Positions 4,039-6,118 of a DNA stretch of 6,118 nucleotides are shown in pieces. The notes beneath the pieces are model-generated. The model had not been told where the DNA came from. It saw only the letters and a list, made by a program, of their open reading frames with translations, and searched no databases. Each line of letters begins with the position of its first letter. Position 1 is the first letter of the stretch. A program made the translations under genes and the position numbers. Origin of the DNA: DATDMG01 sp036518955 (GTDB lineage: Bacteria; Actinomycetota; Actinomycetes; Actinomycetales; Kineosporiaceae); contig DATDMG010000400.1 of NCBI GenBank assembly GCA_036518955.1, forward strand, positions 1 to 6,118. The letters run 5' to 3'.

Positions 4039-6118
4039 GTGGGGGCAGCCGAGCGCGGGCCCGTGGACTTTTTCGTCAGTCATGCGGGCCAGGACCAAGC
4101 GTGGGCGGAGTGGTTGGCTTGGCAGTTGACCGAGGCCGGCTACGCGGTCGAACTTGATGTGTGGGACTGGGCACCGGGGCAGGATTTCGTTGCCCGCATG
4201 CAGGCTGCCCTGAGCACGTCGGGCCGGTTGCTGGCGGTCTGGTCCGCGGCCTACTTCCAGTCCGTCTTCGGCACCGCGGAACTACGCGCCGCATTCGTGC
4301 AGCAGGCTCGGGAGGCGGGCCGCGTGGTGCCGGTGATGGTCGAGCGTGTGGCGGTGCCGGAGTTGTTCGCCTCGCTGATCTACGTGGACCTGGTCGGGCT
4401 GGACGAGGTCGCCGCCGCCGCCTGGTTGCGGGCCCGGCTGGCGGGTGGGCGGCCGAAGGTCGCGCCGCGGTTCCCCGCCGCCGTCGCGCCGTCCGGGGAC
4501 CGGCCGGCGTTTGCCGGCGCGTGGCCGGCGGTATGGACCGCCCCGCCCCGCAACCCGCACTTCGTCGGCCGCGCGACGATGCTGTCCGAGCTGCGGCAAC
4601 GGCTGCGCTCGGAGGGACACATGCTGGTGGTGCAGTCACTGTACGGCCTGGGGGGCGTGGGGAAGACCCAGCTCGCGATCGAGTACGTGCACCGGTTCGC
4701 GGCTGACTACACCCTGGTGTGGTGGCTCGATGCCGAACAGCCCATTCTGGTCGGCGGCCAGCTCGCCGCACTGGCCGCACGGTTGGGCCTGTCGGATGGC
4801 GGGCTGACGGAGCAGACGGTGCGGAACGTGATGGACATGCTGCGCCGCCGCCAGGACTGGTTGCTGATCTTCGACAACGCGCAGCGGCCGCAGGACGTGA
4901 CCCCCTACCTCCCGGGAGGGACGGGTCACATACTGATCACATCCCGTCAGCCCGGCTTCGGGGCACTGGGCGGCCGGATGGAGGTTGACGTTCTCCAGCG
5001 ACCGGAGACCGTCGCCCTGCTGCGCCGCCGGCTGCCCGAGCTCGACGACCAACTGGCGCACGAGTTGGCCGCCGAGCTGGGCGATCTGCCGCTGGCGGCT
5101 GCCCAAGCCGCGGGCTACCTGGAGTCCACCGGGCTACCGGCGACGGACTACCTGGCCCGATTCCGGGGGCACCGGGACAGCGTGCTGGCTCGCGGAGAGG
5201 TGCTGGGATATCAGGGCAGACTCGACACCACCTGGAAGTTGTCCCTGGAGAGACTGAATGTCGACAGCCCTGCGGCTGTGGCATTGTTGCGGCTGGCGGC
5301 CTTCCTGGCCCCTGAACCGTTTCCCGTGCAGGTGTTGAATGAACATTCCGAGGTCCTCGCCGATCCGCTGCGCACCGCCGCAGCCGACCCGGACGAGTTG
5401 GACGACGTCGTCGGGCGGATCGTCGGTTTCTCGTTGGCGCGTCGTGAGGGTGACAACCTTCACCTGCATCGGCTGGTGCAGGCGGCCATCCGCCATGACC
5501 TGACCCCTGAGGTGCGCCGGCAGGAGCAGCAGCGCGCATTGTCGCTGCTGGGCGTGGCCCACCCCGGGAACCCGCTGGATCCGACCACCTGGCCCCGGTA
5601 CCGGCAGCTGGCCGCGCATATCCTGCTCACCGCCCCGCTGAGCGACGACCGAGCCGACAACCGGCGTCTCCTTTGCGACACGGCCCGCTACCTCCAGGCC
5701 ACCGGGAACTTCCCCGCCAGCCGAGCCATGACCGAGGAGCTGCTGAGCCGCTGGCAGGCGGCTCCGCTGCTCGGCCCCGACGATCCCGACACTTTGGAGG
5801 CGGCGGCCATCCTGGCCTGCACCCACGTCAGCGTGGGCGACGACGTGCGGGCCGCCTACGGCCTGAGCAGCGCGACGGTGGAACGCGCGGGGCGCGTCCT
5901 TGGCCCCGACCACCCCACGACGGCGTGGGCGGCAGCCACCTGGATCATTGCTCGGCTCCGGATGGGCGAACGGTTCCCGTCGGCCGGCCGGGCCCCAGCG
6001 GGTGACCAGCCCCGGGAGGACGCGCTCGAGCACGACCTCGCCTCGCTGCTCGAGAAGGGTCGGGAAGCGGTGAGCCGCGCCCGGCAGGTGCTCGGCCCCG
6101 ACCACTGGGTGACCCTGT
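4039..6118 (+). CDS. TIR / NB-ARC / TPR STAND protein, partial (3' end outside window)
   Basis: This is the paralogue of the leftward STAND gene. The frame has no stop to the window edge: 693 codons from the GTG at 4039, or 685 from the GTG at 4063, which aligns exactly with the paralogue's start. An in-frame TAG at 4024-4026 bounds the upstream side. I prefer 4039 because of the leaderless promoter geometry. Numbering from 4063: TIR is about 1-128 with Glu73 in GTAEL, the expected NADase catalytic glutamate. The hhGR motif is NPHFVGR (164-170), Walker A GLGGVGKT is 195-202, Walker B ends at D271, LITSR is 291-295, GDLPLA is 340-345, and the MHD-like LHRLVQ is 468-473. All switch motifs look intact. 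TPR units begin near 555. Spacing between the last two GPDH motifs is 64 residues rather than 42, so a 22-residue insert interrupts the array. By eye about two thirds of TIR residues match the paralogue. The likely role is a nucleotide-switched TIR enzyme in defence or stress signalling; the TPR count and the C-terminus are unknown. Confidence 0.93.
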   Translation, partial: MGAAERGPVDFFVSHAGQDQAWAEWLAWQLTEAGYAVELDVWDWAPGQDFVARMQAALSTSGRLLAVWSAAYFQSVFGTAELRAAFVQQAREAGRVVPVMVERVAVPELFASLIYVDLVGLDEVAAAAWLRARLAGGRPKVAPRFPAAVAPSGDRPAFAGAWPAVWTAPPRNPHFVGRATMLSELRQRLRSEGHMLVVQSLYGLGGVGKTQLAIEYVHRFAADYTLVWWLDAEQPILVGGQLAALAARLGLSDGGLTEQTVRNVMDMLRRRQDWLLIFDNAQRPQDVTPYLPGGTGHILITSRQPGFGALGGRMEVDVLQRPETVALLRRRLPELDDQLAHELAAELGDLPLAAAQAAGYLESTGLPATDYLARFRGHRDSVLARGEVLGYQGRLDTTWKLSLERLNVDSPAAVALLRLAAFLAPEPFPVQVLNEHSEVLADPLRTAAADPDELDDVVGRIVGFSLARREGDNLHLHRLVQAAIRHDLTPEVRRQEQQRALSLLGVAHPGNPLDPTTWPRYRQLAAHILLTAPLSDDRADNRRLLCDTARYLQATGNFPASRAMTEELLSRWQAAPLLGPDDPDTLEAAAILACTHVSVGDDVRAAYGLSSATVERAGRVLGPDHPTTAWAAATWIIARLRMGERFPSAGRAPAGDQPREDALEHDLASLLEKGREAVSRARQVLGPDHWVTL

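Noticed and set aside
4076..4780. Leftward open frame of 234 codons inside the second receptor gene
   Set aside because: It is Arg/Pro/Ala-rich low-complexity antisense sequence over a region with unmistakable TIR and NB-ARC motifs on the plus strand.
5134..6105. Leftward open frame of 323 codons antisense to the second receptor gene
   Set aside because: It has no recognisable domain, and the plus strand carries the GLPL-like, MHD-like and TPR motifs in a continuous frame.
1..6118. CRISPR array, tRNA, rRNA, transposase or integrase
   Set aside because: I saw no short spaced repeats, cloverleaf-type sequence or recombinase motifs. The only tandem repeats are the coding TPR units.

Overview
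The window is GC-rich, with strongly G/C-biased third codon positions, several GTG starts, and protein families typical of actinomycetes (a TIR / NB-ARC / TPR STAND protein pair and an AMIN-like domain protein). It most likely comes from a filamentous or related actinomycete; genus cannot be told from this sequence.

Layout. A leftward block fills 1-3642. In transcription order it has a 133-residue protein of unknown family (3642-3241), a complete 929-residue TIR / NB-ARC / TPR protein (3162-373), and an AMIN-like domain protein (373 to beyond base 1). The AMIN-like gene's GTG overlaps the stop of the large gene by one base. A roughly 400-bp divergent intergenic region (3643-4038) follows. It contains a 15-bp inverted repeat and, next to the rightward gene, promoter-like hexamers placed so that transcription would begin at the GTG start. 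From 4039 to the window end runs a second TIR / NB-ARC / TPR gene, a paralogue of the first, cut off within its TPR region.

How it may work. Both large proteins have the plan of STAND immune-type receptors: an N-terminal TIR effector, a central NB-ARC nucleotide switch, and C-terminal 42-residue TPRs for sensing. The two genes are head to head and align with only a one-residue shift through the NB-ARC core. The leftward copy has Val73 where the rightward one has Glu73, at the position expected for the TIR NADase catalytic glutamate, and Asp in place of Gly in the hhGR motif before Walker A. The Walker A and B motifs are intact in both. The leftward copy also has a regular nine-unit TPR array with signs of very recent tandem duplication. 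This suggests, as inference only, a sensor/executor receptor pair like the head-to-head TIR-NLR pairs of plants, with the leftward protein as catalytically dead sensor or regulator and the rightward one as active enzyme. The unknown 133-residue protein and the AMIN-like protein would be accessory members of the locus.

The same STAND architecture occurs in actinobacterial proteins annotated as FxSxx-COOH system TPR proteins. Neither the small FxSxx-COOH peptide nor the radical SAM partner of that system is visible here, so that link is not claimed.
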